NCBI GenBank assembly: GCA_947588705.1
Contig: CANPYT010000007.1
Span: forward strand, 1 to 64,000
DNA from: an uncultured Acetatifactor sp.
GTDB lineage: Bacteria > Bacillota > Clostridia > Lachnospirales > Lachnospiraceae
Direction of reading: 5' to 3'
DNA: 64,000 nucleotides
This document shows positions 1 through 9,526 of the stretch, in pieces. The notes below the pieces were generated by a model. It ran no database searches, was not told the origin of the DNA, and was given only the letters and a program-made list of their open reading frames with translations. How positions within the stretch are numbered: the stretch's first letter is position 1; the number at the start of each line of letters is the position of its first letter. The position numbers and the translations under genes are program-made.

Positions 1-839
1 CAGAGATCCAACGTGGGGTGCTTTTGATCTTCCCCGGTAGCAAACATAGCGGTATTTACCATATCGACCGCCGCCTCCGCGCCGTATCCGGCTTCCAGAA
101 GCTTTTCCATCAGATCCAGCACCTGGCCGCTGTCCTTTCCCGCCTGTTCCCCGGAGCCGGTCCCGTCAGACAGCATTACCGTAAGCTTTCCTTTTTCCTC
201 TTCCACCACCGCGTAATTATCGCCGGAAATCGTCTCGTTTTCCTTTGTGACCCTGGAAAAGCCGGTGATGACAAGATATTCCGTCTCCTCCTCCAGCACG
301 AAGCTCTGGGGCTCTTTCTCTATCACATAAGGACTGCCCACAGACAGCTGCATCTGCTTTCCCAGCAGTACGGAGATCATGTCCGCCGCTTCTTCTGCGG
401 ATACTCCTGTGCTTTTTTCAGCGCTCATCATGAGAACGACGGTATTTTTCCCATCCTCCCGGGGCACATAGCAAGGGTTTTCCACCCGGATCCCCTCTTC
501 GCGCAGCGCCTGGGCCAGCATACGGCTCTTTTTTTCTTCCATTGGCCGGTAACACATGACCTCCCCGGCCACTTCTGTCATGATCTTAGCCATTTCTTTC
601 AAATGCCCTCTGATGATCTGTCTGCTCTCCCATAGCCTCCGGGCGTCCAAGACAGTCTGCCTGTCTCCTTCTCCGGCACAAAATTCCCCGTCATAGCTTC
701 TGGCAAGCTCATAAAAGGTGTCCGCATAATTTAACAGCTTTCTTCTGCACAGGTCGGAGATCTGCGCCGTCTGGATCTCATCCTTCCCCTCCTTTTTCCG
801 ATTCCTGCGGAGAGCGGGTCTTTCCTGGTATACCGTCAT
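1..839 (-). CDS. spoIIE: Stage II sporulation protein E (SpoIIE), PP2C-type phosphatase C-terminal part; 3' end truncated by window edge
   Basis: Manual minus-strand translation from ATG at 839 (MTVYQERPALRRNRKKEG...) reads open to the edge. Contains PP2C-like SGDNYAVVEEEKGKLTVMLSDGTGSGEQAGKDSGQVLDLMEKLLEAG. Adjacent to divIC/yabQ/yabP as in Bacillus. Confidence 0.85.
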   Translation of the reverse strand, partial: MTVYQERPALRRNRKKEGKDEIQTAQISDLCRRKLLNYADTFYELARSYDGEFCAGEGDRQTVLDARRLWESRQIIRGHLKEMAKIMTEVAGEVMCYRPMEEKKSRMLAQALREEGIRVENPCYVPREDGKNTVVLMMSAEKSTGVSAEEAADMISVLLGKQMQLSVGSPYVIEKEPQSFVLEEETEYLVITGFSRVTKENETISGDNYAVVEEEKGKLTVMLSDGTGSGEQAGKDSGQVLDLMEKLLEAGYGAEAAVDMVNTAMFATGEDQKHPTLDL

Positions 840-943
840 CTCGTATCACATCCTTTCACTTGAAACTGTCAGACTAAGATTATAGGTTTCCCTCCCCACT
901 TTTTTTGTCAAAACCAGGAAAACTTCCCTTAAAGTTTTGCGAC

Positions 944-972
944 AAAAAAAGCGGGGGCACACAGCTCCCGCT
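944..972 (-). terminator. Rho-independent terminator downstream of divIC-like gene
   Basis: Minus strand GCGGGAG-CTGTGTG-CCCCCGC followed by TTTTTTT. Confidence 0.7.
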
Positions 973-1007
973 CTTATTTCCTCACCGCTTCCGAGATGCA
1001 AGGCTTT

Positions 1008-1343
1008 TTATTTCTGTTTAAACATGATCTCTCCCTCATAGACCAGTCCCAGTTTCTCTCTTGCTACATTCTCAATATAGCCCTTGGTCTGAACCTCTTT
1101 CCCAAACTCTTCTATCTCCTGGGCGCGAACCGTTTCCGCCTCGATCTGACTATCCAGGATCTGCGCTTCCTGGGCCTTGGCATCTATCTTCTGTCGAAGG
1201 TCGATGCTCTTTATCGCCACTACCACCATGATCATAATGACCACTAACGATACCAGGAACATGCTGAACCGGTTTTGATGTCTACGGCGATATGCAACTC
1301 TCCTCCTTGCTCCAGCCATAAGCGCTCCTTTCCGAAAAATCAT
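1008..1343 (-). CDS. divIC: Septum formation initiator family protein (DivIC/FtsB-like)
   Basis: 111 aa: single TM segment followed by coiled coil (RQKIDAKAQEAQILDSQIEAETVRAQEIEEFGKEV); synteny with yabQ/spoIIE. Confidence 0.8.
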   Translation of the reverse strand: MIFRKGALMAGARRRVAYRRRHQNRFSMFLVSLVVIMIMVVVAIKSIDLRQKIDAKAQEAQILDSQIEAETVRAQEIEEFGKEVQTKGYIENVAREKLGLVYEGEIMFKQK

Positions 1344-1825
1344 GCCTTTATAGACATTTTAAACAGTTTCATAAAATACGTCAACTTGTTTTTTATCCGT
1401 CGTTCCAGCCGTCTCAATGACCGTCCTGTCCTCCGCCCGGTCCGGCCTGCAGCGGAACCGGCCTTACGGAACAAAAAACGGATTGGCCTGCTCAGCCACT
1501 CCAACGCTCTCCCTAAAAATTCCAATATCCGGCTCAGGCTCAGCGCCGCAAACTTTACAAAATAAGGGCTTACCAGCTTTCGATACAGAAACATCCCCGC
1601 CAACGCGCCTAGCACAGCAAACCACCGCAGTGTTCCGTCACTTTCGTGATACATCAGCAGGAAAACTTCTCCCCCGCAGTAGATCCAAAAAAACAGATCC
1701 TCCGCCGAGACAAAAAAGCCCCTGTGAGGCACTACCCGCCGGAATACCCGCAGCAGATCATACACAAATGTAATAAAAATGCCCATATACAGGGCATGGA
1801 GAAGGAATTCATTTTCACCTGTCAT
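1340..1825 (-). CDS. yabQ: Spore cortex biosynthesis protein YabQ
   Basis: 161 aa multi-TM protein (GIFITFVYDLLRVFRRVVPHRGFFVSAEDLFFWIYCGGEVFLLMYHESDGTLRWFAVLGALAGMFLY); 4-bp overlap with divIC; synteny. Confidence 0.85.
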   Translation of the reverse strand: MTGENEFLLHALYMGIFITFVYDLLRVFRRVVPHRGFFVSAEDLFFWIYCGGEVFLLMYHESDGTLRWFAVLGALAGMFLYRKLVSPYFVKFAALSLSRILEFLGRALEWLSRPIRFLFRKAGSAAGRTGRRTGRSLRRLERRIKNKLTYFMKLFKMSIKA

Positions 1826-1830
1826 AAGCT

Positions 1831-2118
1831 TTACCGGAACAGCTTCCCGAGCAGCGACTCATTTTTCTTCCCGCCTGCGGATACGTCGGAATAAGTAAAG
1901 CTGTCCACTTTTCCGTCTATATCCACCTCGCCCTTATCCAGCGTAAGCCTGCTCACATGCAGTTCGTCTCCCTTGATCATCAGCATTCCCTGCTCCGTCT
2001 CCAGCAGGATCTCATGCTCGTCAAAGGACAGGACATCGTTTACACCACTCACTGCGCAGCTTTTCCGGTTCGTTATTATGATCTTGTGCATACGTGCGCT
2101 GCTGTTCAAGTCCTCCAT
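1831..2118 (-). CDS. yabP: Sporulation protein YabP
   Basis: 95 aa, YabP/YqfC-like (HKIIITNRKSCAVSGVNDVLSFDEHEILLETEQGMLMIKGDELHVSRL); synteny. Confidence 0.88.
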   Translation of the reverse strand: MEDLNSSARMHKIIITNRKSCAVSGVNDVLSFDEHEILLETEQGMLMIKGDELHVSRLTLDKGEVDIDGKVDSFTYSDVSAGGKKNESLLGKLFR

Positions 2119-2210
2119 AGGCCCCTCCCATCCGGAAAGCCTTCTTTGTCCGGCTTTCTTCTATAAGAGTATATGCGGGCCCGGTAAAGAGCAGAACACC
2201 GATCTTCGTG

Positions 2211-2450
2211 TTAAATATATCGGAAGAGTTCTGCTGCCTCCTCTTTTCTTACGGTCTCCTGTACGTCCAGCACTTCCACCTTTACCTCCCTGTTTCCGAA
2301 AGAGATGGTTATAATATCCCCTTCCTTCACATTTGCGGAAGCCTTTGCAGGTTTGTCATTGATGAGCACCCTGCCGCTGTCACAGGCTTCATTTGCCACA
2401 GTACGGCGTTTGATCAGTCGCGATACTTTCAGGTACTTGTCTAATCTCAT
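2211..2450 (-). CDS. S4-domain RNA-binding protein (YabO/RqcP-like)
   Basis: 79 aa S4 motif: MRLDKYLKVSRLIKRRTVANEACDSGRVLINDKPAKASANVKEGDIITI. Confidence 0.88.
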   Translation of the reverse strand: MRLDKYLKVSRLIKRRTVANEACDSGRVLINDKPAKASANVKEGDIITISFGNREVKVEVLDVQETVRKEEAAELFRYI

Positions 2451-2482
2451 AGCGTTCCTCCTTATATGATAGCACAGCGTAG

Positions 2483-2516
2483 AAAAGCGGAGAACCCGTG
2501 AAGGTCCTCCGCTTTA
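2483..2516 (-). terminator. Terminator downstream of HU gene
   Basis: Inverted repeat AAAGCGGAG...CTCCGCTTTT on minus strand just after the HU stop. Confidence 0.6.
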
Positions 2517-2528
2517 ATCATCCGATCA

Positions 2529-2804
2529 TTAAGCGTTCAGCGCATCCTTAAGTGCCTTACCTGCCTTGAATCTAGGAGCCTTGGAAGCAGGGATCTTGAT
2601 AGGCTGAAGAGTTGCAGGATTTCTGCCCTCTCTAGCTGCCCTCTCGGATACCTCGAAAGTGCCAAAGCCAACCAGCTGAACCTTACCGCCCTTCTTCAGC
2701 TCACTTTCAACAACATCGGTGAAAGCCTTCAGAACCTTCTCAGCGTCCTTCTTGGATACACCGGCTTCCTCAGCCAGCGCTACAACTAACTCTGTCTTGT
2801 TCAT
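2529..2804 (-). CDS. hup: DNA-binding protein HU
   Basis: 91 aa: MNKTELVVALAEEAGVSKKDAEKVLKAFTDVV...GFGTFEVSERAAREGRNPATLQPIKIPASKAPRFKAGKALKDAL. Confidence 0.97.
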   Translation of the reverse strand: MNKTELVVALAEEAGVSKKDAEKVLKAFTDVVESELKKGGKVQLVGFGTFEVSERAAREGRNPATLQPIKIPASKAPRFKAGKALKDALNA

Positions 2805-2968
2805 ATTGAACTCCTCCTCTAATGAGTTTCCTTTTTTGTATTTTCGTAGATGCTTCTTGTGAAACGTCTATATACATATATAGCCGTTTTTTCATGGTTT
2901 GTCAAGGCTTTTTCCTCGATTTTACGCGATTCTTCCCCGATTTTACGGCCTTTTAAAGAAAAATGTCC

Positions 2969-4360
2969 TCAAAACACCGCTGTATCCAGCAGGCCAGTCA
3001 CGCTATTCAGTATATTCGTCACGCCGTTGTCATCCGGAACAGAGCTTTCCACAAGATCCGCAAACGAATAAGAGATATCTTTCGCCTCGCCATCCACCTC
3101 TATGGTATAGCTTCGGGTAGTATACCCGGACTTCCGCAGAGTTACCACATGCGTTCCGGAAGTCTTGACAAACGAACAAGGCGAAATCCCCATGTAATTG
3201 CCGTCCAGGTATACTTCCACATCCTCAGGTGCGTCAATATAGACTTTATAATAATTTTCCGTAGTCTCCTCCGGCGGGGATGTAGTCTCAACGCTTTCCT
3301 CCTGCTGTGTCTCCACCGCATCCAGAACCACATCCAGGCCCGTGGATTCCTGGCCCACCCGGATATACTGAGTAATGGATTGATAGCCGTCCGCCCTGAC
3401 GATCATCTGGTGCAGCCCGTATTCCAGGGATATGGGCTCGGAGGGATCCGCCGGGGAGCCGTCGATATAAAGCTCCGCCGAAGAAGGCGTCAGGGAAAAG
3501 AGCACCATGCCGTACTGAGGCTCCGGGATCTCCAGGTCGCCGATATCCAATATGGTCTCCTCGTTGCGGCTGATCACCACACTCTTGATACCGCCGCCGC
3601 CCTTGTTGGTAATGTTGACCTGATAACTGCCCTCAGGCACCACTATCAGCATATCTTCCGTGATCTGCTGGATCATGGTTTGTCCGATTTCGATCCAGCC
3701 GCCCACAAAATTCTCATCGTTTTCCAGCCGCAGGTACCCATGCCCTTTCTCCACCTGGACAGTGAGCACCTGGCTCCCGATGCCGGAAAAGGTCAGAACA
3801 TCCGAGGGATTCAGGTCCATGCTCTCAATATTTCTCCCCTCCGACAGAAACTGCGTATTGTCTGTGAGCTTGAATACTTCTGAGCCGATGGTGACCTCGT
3901 TCCGTATCGTATTGATCTCATATCTCTCCGCATCCTTGTATATCCATGCCTGTGGAGAGAGCTGCAGCGTGGTCAGGTGCTTTTTCGACTTAAGGAATGT
4001 GATATCTACGATATCGCCCTTTTGTATCTGTTCCAGTGTCACGCTGTCGCCATATTTATCATAAAACCCTGTAGTGCCGTCTACAGAGAGCGTGTATCTG
4101 CGCCCCAGGTCCAGGTTCAAAAAAGTTACGGTGTTTTCCTGCTCGTTGCGCTCCATAAAGATCGCCGTATCCGCGGAATCATAGCTTTCCGGCCCCGTCA
4201 AAACAAAATTTGTATTGACCGGGGAAGGAGAAGGCCCCGGCGCCTTTTCCCCATTCCCTCCGATTCCGGGGATACCGCTGCAGGATGTCAGCAGAACAGA
4301 TGCCGCCGCTCCCAGTACCCACATTTTCCATTTTTTCCTCGATCCAATTCCTCGTATCAC
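2969..4360 (-). CDS. PEGA-domain lipoprotein
   Basis: 463 aa. Lipobox LLTSC. PEGA-like repeats (SSAELYIDGSPADPSEPISLEYGLHQMIVRADGYQ; EDVEVYLDGNYMGISPCSFVKTSGTHVVTLRKSGY). Confidence 0.75.
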   Translation of the reverse strand: MIRGIGSRKKWKMWVLGAAASVLLTSCSGIPGIGGNGEKAPGPSPSPVNTNFVLTGPESYDSADTAIFMERNEQENTVTFLNLDLGRRYTLSVDGTTGFYDKYGDSVTLEQIQKGDIVDITFLKSKKHLTTLQLSPQAWIYKDAERYEINTIRNEVTIGSEVFKLTDNTQFLSEGRNIESMDLNPSDVLTFSGIGSQVLTVQVEKGHGYLRLENDENFVGGWIEIGQTMIQQITEDMLIVVPEGSYQVNITNKGGGGIKSVVISRNEETILDIGDLEIPEPQYGMVLFSLTPSSAELYIDGSPADPSEPISLEYGLHQMIVRADGYQSITQYIRVGQESTGLDVVLDAVETQQEESVETTSPPEETTENYYKVYIDAPEDVEVYLDGNYMGISPCSFVKTSGTHVVTLRKSGYTTRSYTIEVDGEAKDISYSFADLVESSVPDDNGVTNILNSVTGLLDTAVF

Positions 4361-4423
4361 ACTGTACTCCTCATGACCCGGAACCGTTTTTGCGCGTTCC
4401 GGGCTCGCTGTTCCCGGCAGCTC

Positions 4424-5470
4424 TTACCGCTCCGCCCTGTTCATGCAACTCACATCCCGAAAAACTTCGTCCAGAAAATGCTGTTTTTCCTTTTCCTGCG
4501 CTATCAGTTTTTCCAATTTTTCCTGATTTCTTCCAGGAATCCACGCTTTCCCGGAATTATAATAGAAATTCACGATCTTCCAGAATTTCTCCGGGTAGGC
4601 CAGCCTGTAATACAGATCGATCCTGCTCATGGCCGTAAGCGGGCTCTCCCTCTCATATGCCGCCAGCAGCTCGCTTCCCAGGGAGACAGACCAGTTTCCC
4701 TTTTCCAAAAGTTTCCGCATTAGCAGATACAGGTCCCTGACAGGATTATCGGGCAGGCATCTCTCAAAATTTACAACTGACCAACCGTCGTTTCCCTTCC
4801 AAATATTATGGTACTGGTAATCCCCATGGCAGAAAAGCACAAGGCCATTTTCAGACACCTCCGTTCCCGGCATCCGCCCGCTGTACTCCTTCCATTCCTC
4901 CGTCACTTCCTGGGCCTGTTCCATAAAATAATCAAAGGTGTGCATCAGGCTGATCTCAAACCAGGTCTTCTGGCCCTTCTGCTTCAGATATTTTTTCACC
5001 CTCTTCAGCTCCCGGTTGTGCTTCTCATATTCCCTCTCAGGGGAAAAGGGCTCCGGCAGCCCGGGGGTGTCTTCAGGCAGCGCCATGCACTGATGAAGCT
5101 GTGCCAGCAGCCGCACTGCCTGACTGCACTCCGATCTGTCATAAATGTTGCATTCGCGGCCTTCAGGCCAGGTCTTCAGCACATAAGCCGTGCCGTCCCC
5201 ATCCCGCACGAAAAGGGAGCCGTCCCTGGCAGCCAGGATCCGCTCCACTTTCACGGAACCCGCCTCTTCTATCTTCCGCAGAAGCCGATCCTGAAGGGCG
5301 ATCTTGTCTTCATTTCCCACATACTCTTTCAGGATCAGGCAGCCTTGATCGGTGTCGCACACGATAGCGCCTCTGCCTTTTCTGGTGCGTAGCACCTCTA
5401 TTTCATACTGTTCCAGCAACTCAACTGCTCTGTCATTCACTTCCGGCCCCTCCTGATGGTTTTCCGTCAC
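4424..5470 (-). CDS. CotS-family spore coat protein / APH-like kinase fold
   Basis: 348 aa with kinase-like motif LVLFCHGDYQYHNIWKGNDGWSVVNFERCLPDNPVRDLYLLMRK. Confidence 0.75.
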   Translation of the reverse strand: MTENHQEGPEVNDRAVELLEQYEIEVLRTRKGRGAIVCDTDQGCLILKEYVGNEDKIALQDRLLRKIEEAGSVKVERILAARDGSLFVRDGDGTAYVLKTWPEGRECNIYDRSECSQAVRLLAQLHQCMALPEDTPGLPEPFSPEREYEKHNRELKRVKKYLKQKGQKTWFEISLMHTFDYFMEQAQEVTEEWKEYSGRMPGTEVSENGLVLFCHGDYQYHNIWKGNDGWSVVNFERCLPDNPVRDLYLLMRKLLEKGNWSVSLGSELLAAYERESPLTAMSRIDLYYRLAYPEKFWKIVNFYYNSGKAWIPGRNQEKLEKLIAQEKEKQHFLDEVFRDVSCMNRAER

Positions 5471-5524
5471 CGACCGTATAGCTCGGTTCCTAACCTATCT
5501 TATGAGAGGTTTTTTGAAAGTATG

Positions 5525-6874
5525 TTACAGGGCAGAACCAGAACGTAATTTTTCCGCTTCCGCCAGGAGGGTTTCCCTGGTGTTGCGTTCCGGTTCTTCC
5601 AGAACCAGCTCAAGCAGATTTTCAAGCATGGCCCCGATCTCCCTGCCGGGCTTCATTCCAATACCGATCAAGTCGGAACCTGTCACCGCCAGGTCTTTCA
5701 GGGAGACACACTGGCCTTTCTCCAAAAGCTCCCGGTACAACTCCTGCCAGCGGTCCAGCCGCGCCAGCTTTTCCCCGCGAAGGTAATCGCTCTGGGCCAG
5801 AATATCGGCCCGCCTGATCTCAAACAGCCCGGGAAAGGCATCTTCCCCGATCTTATTTACCATCCGCCGCAGCTGTCTCAGATCCGGCTCCAGGTCATAA
5901 CCATAATCATGATATAACACAAGCCTGCAGACGGCCCGCATGGTATCCCTGTCAAATTTCAGGCGCCGCAGGATCTTTTCCGTCATTTCCGCCCCCACCT
6001 GGGCATGGCCGTAAAAATGCGTAATACCGGCTTCATCCACAGAAAGCGTAGCCGCTTTCCCGATATCGTGAAACAGCGCGGCCAGGCGGATCACTTTATC
6101 CGGCCTCGTCTCCTCCAGCGCCCACAGGGTATGCTCCCCCACGCTGCCCCGGTGATGAGGGTGCTTTTGCGGCGTCTCCATGGCCGCGTCAAATTCCGGC
6201 AGGAATACTTTTGTGATCCCCCACTCATAAGCACTCCTCAAATACGCCGGATGGCTGGAAGTGGCCAGCTTTACCAGCTCTGTCTGGATCCGCTCCGCGC
6301 TGATCTTTTCCAGCGTCGGCGCCAAATGCCGAATCGCTTCCACGGTATCCCCATGAACCGTATAGCCCAGCTGCGCGGCAAATCGGACAGCCCGCAGGAT
6401 GCGCAGGGCATCCTCTCCGAACCGCTCCAGAGGATCCCCCACACACCGTATCACTTTATCCCGTATATCTTCCAGGCCGCCATAAAGATCCACCAATCCT
6501 TTTTCATGGTTATAGGCCATGGCGTTGATCGTCAGGTCCCGGCGTCTCAGATCCTCCTCAAGGCTTGGGGTAAACGTCACTTCCGTCGGATGGCGGCTGT
6601 CTTCGTATTTGCCGTCGATCCGATATGTGGTGACTTCATATCCCTCCCCATCCAGCATTACCGTCACGGTACCATGCTGAAGCCCTGTGTCGATGGTCCT
6701 GCGGAACAAAGCTTTTACCTGCTCCGGCCTTGCGGAGGTGGTGATATCCCAGTCCTGGGGCGTCCGGCCAAGAATGGAGTCCCGGACGCAGCCGCCCACC
6801 ACATAAGCCTCAAAACCAGCTTTTGTGATCTTATCAATAATATAGTTTGCATTTCTGGGTATCTGGATCCTGAT
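5525..6874 (-). CDS. cca: CCA tRNA nucleotidyltransferase with HD domain; start codon uncertain (apparent ATC at 6874)
   Basis: VVGGCVRDSILGRTPQDWDITTSARPEQV, RRDLTINAMAYN, HTLWALEETRPDKVIRLAALFHDIGK. Homologous-looking N-terminus (RIQIPRNANYIIDKITKAGFEAY) extends upstream of the ORF-track GTG at 6802 with no ATG/GTG/TTG. GGGAGG lies 7 nt upstream of ATC at 6874. Confidence 0.85.
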   Translation of the reverse strand: MRIQIPRNANYIIDKITKAGFEAYVVGGCVRDSILGRTPQDWDITTSARPEQVKALFRRTIDTGLQHGTVTVMLDGEGYEVTTYRIDGKYEDSRHPTEVTFTPSLEEDLRRRDLTINAMAYNHEKGLVDLYGGLEDIRDKVIRCVGDPLERFGEDALRILRAVRFAAQLGYTVHGDTVEAIRHLAPTLEKISAERIQTELVKLATSSHPAYLRSAYEWGITKVFLPEFDAAMETPQKHPHHRGSVGEHTLWALEETRPDKVIRLAALFHDIGKAATLSVDEAGITHFYGHAQVGAEMTEKILRRLKFDRDTMRAVCRLVLYHDYGYDLEPDLRQLRRMVNKIGEDAFPGLFEIRRADILAQSDYLRGEKLARLDRWQELYRELLEKGQCVSLKDLAVTGSDLIGIGMKPGREIGAMLENLLELVLEEPERNTRETLLAEAEKLRSGSAL

Positions 6875-6916
6875 GGTACCACCTCCCGGCCGAATATTTG
6901 GCTGCCTGCTGGGCCG

Positions 6917-7735
6917 CTACATGAACTTCCGGATCACTTCCACCACTCCGTCCTGATCGTTGGTAGCCGTGATATAATCCGCCGCTTCCTTTACCGCGGG
7001 CTGGGCGTTTCCCATGGCCACCCCTATACCCGCGTACTGGATCATGGCGATATCGTTAAAGCCGTCTCCGCAGCAGATCATGTTTTCCCGCTTCATGCCC
7101 AGCGCTTCCAAAATCCGCTCCAGAGCAGAGGCTTTTGTCACGTTCTGAGGCATGATCTCTATAAAATAAGGCTCCGAACGATAGATACTGGCCACATTCC
7201 CCAATTTTTCCTGAAGTTCCCTTTCCAGGCGCTCCGCCTTTTCCGGCGGCGCCGTCATCAGACATTTGTTGATGGAAAAATCCACGAAATCCAGAAAATG
7301 TTCCACTTCCCGCACAGGCAATCCGTTGATGCGGGCTTCGATCTGCACGTATTCATCCGGCGGGAACGCGGAAATCACCTGTTCTCCCAAATACGTGATC
7401 AATCCGCAGCCATTCCTCTCTGCAAACTTGTAAAGTCTCGGCAAAAGGGTCAGGGGCAGCAGTTTTTGATACACCACCTCCCCTGTCCGGCACTCTACGA
7501 TGCGGGCGCCGTTAAAGGACAACAGATACCCGCCGTAGCGTTCCAGCTCCAACTCCTTCTCATATCTGCGCATACCCGGAGTGGGCCGGCCTGATGCCAG
7601 GATCACGCTGTGGCCGCGCAGGAGAACATCCTGTATCGCTTCCCTGGTGGCTTTTGTGATCTCTTTCCTGGAATTTGTCAGTGTGCCGTCGATGTCCAGG
7701 ACCAGAAGCTTTTGCTCTGTCTGATGATTGTCCAT
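6917..7735 (-). CDS. Cof-type HAD family phosphatase
   Basis: 272 aa: LLVLDIDGTLTNSRKEI...ILASGRP...GDGFNDIAMIQYAGIGVAMGNA. Confidence 0.92.
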   Translation of the reverse strand: MDNHQTEQKLLVLDIDGTLTNSRKEITKATREAIQDVLLRGHSVILASGRPTPGMRRYEKELELERYGGYLLSFNGARIVECRTGEVVYQKLLPLTLLPRLYKFAERNGCGLITYLGEQVISAFPPDEYVQIEARINGLPVREVEHFLDFVDFSINKCLMTAPPEKAERLERELQEKLGNVASIYRSEPYFIEIMPQNVTKASALERILEALGMKRENMICCGDGFNDIAMIQYAGIGVAMGNAQPAVKEAADYITATNDQDGVVEVIRKFM

Positions 7736-7749
7736 ATGTCCTCTCCCTC

Positions 7750-7779
7750 AAAAAGGCGGTGAGAATTTCTCACCGCCTG
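7750..7779 (-). terminator. Rho-independent terminator downstream of PpiC/SurA-like gene
   Basis: Minus strand AGGCGGTGAGAA-ATTCTCACCGCCT followed by TTTT. Confidence 0.75.
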
Positions 7780-7797
7780 AAAATGTTCCTCTCCGGA

Positions 7798-9402
7798 TCA
7801 CTCTGCGGAGGAATTGTCCGCCGCGTCACCATCCTCGGTTCCGCCGTCAGTATCTGCCGCATCGTTTGCCTCTTCGGCGGCTTCCGCTTCTTCCTGCGCC
7901 CGAATTTCAATATAGTCCAGGTTGTGGTGAGGATCCTCTACTTCCAAACCTTCCTGCAGCCCGGAAACATATTCATCCATGGTCTGGCTGAGCAAAGTCT
8001 GCCGGATGCTCATTTTCCAGGATGGATCGCCGGTGCCCGCATAATAAAGGATATAGGTATTGGAATCACCCTCGGGAGTGATCACCGCCGTGTCGCCGTA
8101 TACCCTTGCCTCGTCAAACAGCCAGTCAGACAGCTCCGCCGTCAGGGTACCCTCCTCGAGCCCATCCACCAGGCCGCCCTCCAGAGCCGTAGTCAGCGGA
8201 TTGTTATACTGATCGGCCAGCGCCGCAAAACTGTCCTCCGTCGCCTCGCCTGCCGCCCACTCATCCAGAATGGACTGGGCATTACCTTTCTGTGTTATGA
8301 TCGCCCGCATTGTTACCGTAGGCGTCTGGTCCAGATACCGTCCGTCGAAGGACACGACGTAGTAACAATGGCTGACAGTATCTTCTATGACAGTTGTGTC
8401 ACCTTCTTTTCGTTCGCTGTCAAAGAGCCAATCCGTAAGGTGATAATTTGCGGCGGAATATTGCACATTTACATATTCCTCACCCTCTTTTGCCACGACA
8501 GCCTGCTTTTCTTCCGCCTGCGTTTTTGCCAGGCTCATAGCCGCCTCTATTTCGGCCTCAGAAGGCTCATAAGCTGCCTCTTCCCCGTCTTCCTCTCCGG
8601 CTTCCCCTTCCGTCTCCTCCACAGGATCCGCCAGTTCGGTGGGTTCGGTGGGAAGTTCCGCGTTTATCGTGAGCAGATGATAATCCACGGAATCATAACT
8701 GTTCTTGGAATCTTCATAGTATGCCTGAATTTCTTCCTCTGAAGGAGCCTTGCTTTCGGACACCTCATCAGAATACGCCTTGAGCTTCAGATCCAGCCGG
8801 ATGTAATCCTCCACACGTTTTTCCGTAGCATACTGGCCGTAAAGCGCCCGGAGGTATTCGCCGAAGGACGTTCCTTCTTCCGAGGCGGCTTCCCTCAACG
8901 CATCCATAAATCTCTCATAATCTGCGGATTCGTCATAGGAAAAACCGGCAGCCTCCATATCCCTTCTCATGGCTTTGCCGCTGAGCAGGTTCCTCACCGC
9001 CAATTCTTCAAAAAAGTCCTTCCAGCTCATGGTTTCGGAATACATCTCCGTTGACAGGTCCCCCGACAGATCCAGCCCGAAGTAACTGAGCATGTAAGCA
9101 TTCTGCGATATATAGTTGTTTTTCACAAGGCTGTAGTTATAGTCAAACTCCACCCGTGTCACTTTTTCATCCGCCGCCACGATATAAGTGCCGTAAACAG
9201 ACCGCCAGGATCGGATAGGGAAGGAAAGCACAAAACATACCAGCCCCACCAGCAGCACAATACCGACAACGGAGAAAATGCGCTTATCCCGCTGTTCCTT
9301 TCTCTTCTGCTCCTCTCTTTTCTGCATCTTCCTGTCATACCGCGTCAGCACCTTCTCCGGTGTTTCCGCTGTATTTTTCTTCTTCTTTCCCGTCTCAGAC
9401 AT
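7798..9402 (-). CDS. Membrane-anchored SurA/PpiC-like (peptidyl-prolyl isomerase-related) protein
   Basis: 534 aa: cytosolic charged N-terminus, one TM (IFSVVGIVLLVGLVCFVLSF), SurA-N-like helical region, acidic C-terminus. Confidence 0.6.
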   Translation of the reverse strand: MSETGKKKKNTAETPEKVLTRYDRKMQKREEQKRKEQRDKRIFSVVGIVLLVGLVCFVLSFPIRSWRSVYGTYIVAADEKVTRVEFDYNYSLVKNNYISQNAYMLSYFGLDLSGDLSTEMYSETMSWKDFFEELAVRNLLSGKAMRRDMEAAGFSYDESADYERFMDALREAASEEGTSFGEYLRALYGQYATEKRVEDYIRLDLKLKAYSDEVSESKAPSEEEIQAYYEDSKNSYDSVDYHLLTINAELPTEPTELADPVEETEGEAGEEDGEEAAYEPSEAEIEAAMSLAKTQAEEKQAVVAKEGEEYVNVQYSAANYHLTDWLFDSERKEGDTTVIEDTVSHCYYVVSFDGRYLDQTPTVTMRAIITQKGNAQSILDEWAAGEATEDSFAALADQYNNPLTTALEGGLVDGLEEGTLTAELSDWLFDEARVYGDTAVITPEGDSNTYILYYAGTGDPSWKMSIRQTLLSQTMDEYVSGLQEGLEVEDPHHNLDYIEIRAQEEAEAAEEANDAADTDGGTEDGDAADNSSAE

Positions 9403-9526
9403 AACATGTCTCCTTCTTTATTTCTCAGATTTATCCGCACCCCTGCTCCCGCAGTGCGCGTTCCGGCCCGGCTGCCGTCTCCGGGCCGTCCTGCCTATTT
9501 TACAGTATTTTTCGGGAAAAGCCAAG

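Noticed and set aside
6868-6890. GGTGGTACC motif upstream of cca resembling the T-box AGGGTGGTACCGCG
   Set aside because: Only the short core matches; no specifier stem-loop or terminator region fits in the 42-bp intergenic gap, and cca is not a T-box-regulated gene that I know of.
6005-7594. 529-aa plus-strand ORF (and similar long antisense ORFs: 2963-3883, 9278-10891, 32444-34309, 40204-41745, 51552-53288 on +; 15210-16643 on -)
   Set aside because: Each lies opposite a well-supported gene. The translations are His/Arg/Gln-rich shadow reading with no domain motifs; consistent with GC-rich codon usage on the opposite strand.
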